A stretch of DNA of 53,748 bases from Desulfovibrionaceae bacterium (lineage in GTDB: Bacteria > Desulfobacterota > Desulfovibrionia > Desulfovibrionales > Desulfovibrionaceae): contig JAVHLG010000026.1 of NCBI GenBank assembly GCA_031082225.1, forward strand, positions 1-53,748, given 5' to 3'. The notes under the pieces are model-generated. The model saw only the letters and a program-made list of their open reading frames with translations, did no database searches and was not told where the DNA came from. This document shows positions 53,729-53,748 of this stretch, in pieces. The number at the start of each line of letters is the position of its first letter. The first letter of the stretch is position 1. The position numbers were made by a program, and so were the translations under genes.

Positions 53729-53748
53729 CGGGGGGAATCATTCCCCCC
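53729..53748. repeat. Terminal copy of the G6/C6 palindrome
   Basis: Identical to positions 1-20. The preceding 53682-53728 segment is a run of C- and G-rich words of the type found beside Desulfovibrio terminators. Confidence 0.8.

Overview
The window is GC-rich DNA (by eye about two thirds G+C) that reads as a chromosomal segment of a sulfate-reducing deltaproteobacterium of the Desulfovibrio group (Desulfovibrionaceae). The basis is a flavodoxin very close to the Desulfovibrio type, a split ferredoxin-linked 2-oxoacid oxidoreductase, a DUF2333 protein, a dense set of PAS/CBS signalling proteins, and G-run/C-run intergenic hairpins of a kind I know from these genomes. I found no transposase, integrase, rRNA, tRNA or CRISPR array.

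Layout. 0-6 kb: amtB-glnK (minus strand), a receiver-PAS-kinase protein, an FkbM methyltransferase, a CsgG/TPR exported protein and an SH3 lipoprotein. 6-12 kb: a chemoreceptor, then a P1B metal ATPase with a MarR regulator. 12-26 kb: a large CBS-PAS hybrid kinase followed by a phosphatase and a MurG-like glycosyltransferase, then WcbI and two GT4 enzymes, a low-GC two-gene Septu-like defence module (ATPase + HNH nuclease) beside a HicB antitoxin with an apparently shortened C-terminus, and a second MurG-like glycosyltransferase downstream of an NtrC-type activator whose receiver lacks its phosphorylation residues. 26-31 kb: a rearranged accessory patch (GNAT acetyltransferase, Fic protein, RelE/XRE toxin-antitoxin pair) with duplicated and broken gene pieces. 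31-36 kb: glycosyltransferase, polysaccharide deacetylase, a small secreted protein, an exported acetolactate decarboxylase and a MlaF-like ATPase. 36-44 kb: copper ATPase, AraC regulator, cupin, CBS protein, and metE under a cobalamin riboswitch. 44-50 kb: flavodoxin, then a lower-GC island coding a cytoplasmic molybdopterin enzyme with a complete NMT1/SsuA-type ABC importer. 50-53.7 kb: porDAB and an SMC-like ATPase head protein.

How the parts fit. Much of the middle serves surface glycan assembly and its control: at least seven glycan-related genes interleave with signalling proteins and accessory modules. The two lower-GC blocks (about 21.2-23.1 and 44.8-50.0 kb) look acquired. The best candidates for something undescribed are the molybdoenzyme-ABC importer island, the Septu-like pair with its neighbouring HicB, the Fic/TA rearrangement patch, and the lipoprotein acetolactate decarboxylase. 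The window begins and ends with the same 20-base palindrome-bearing sequence.
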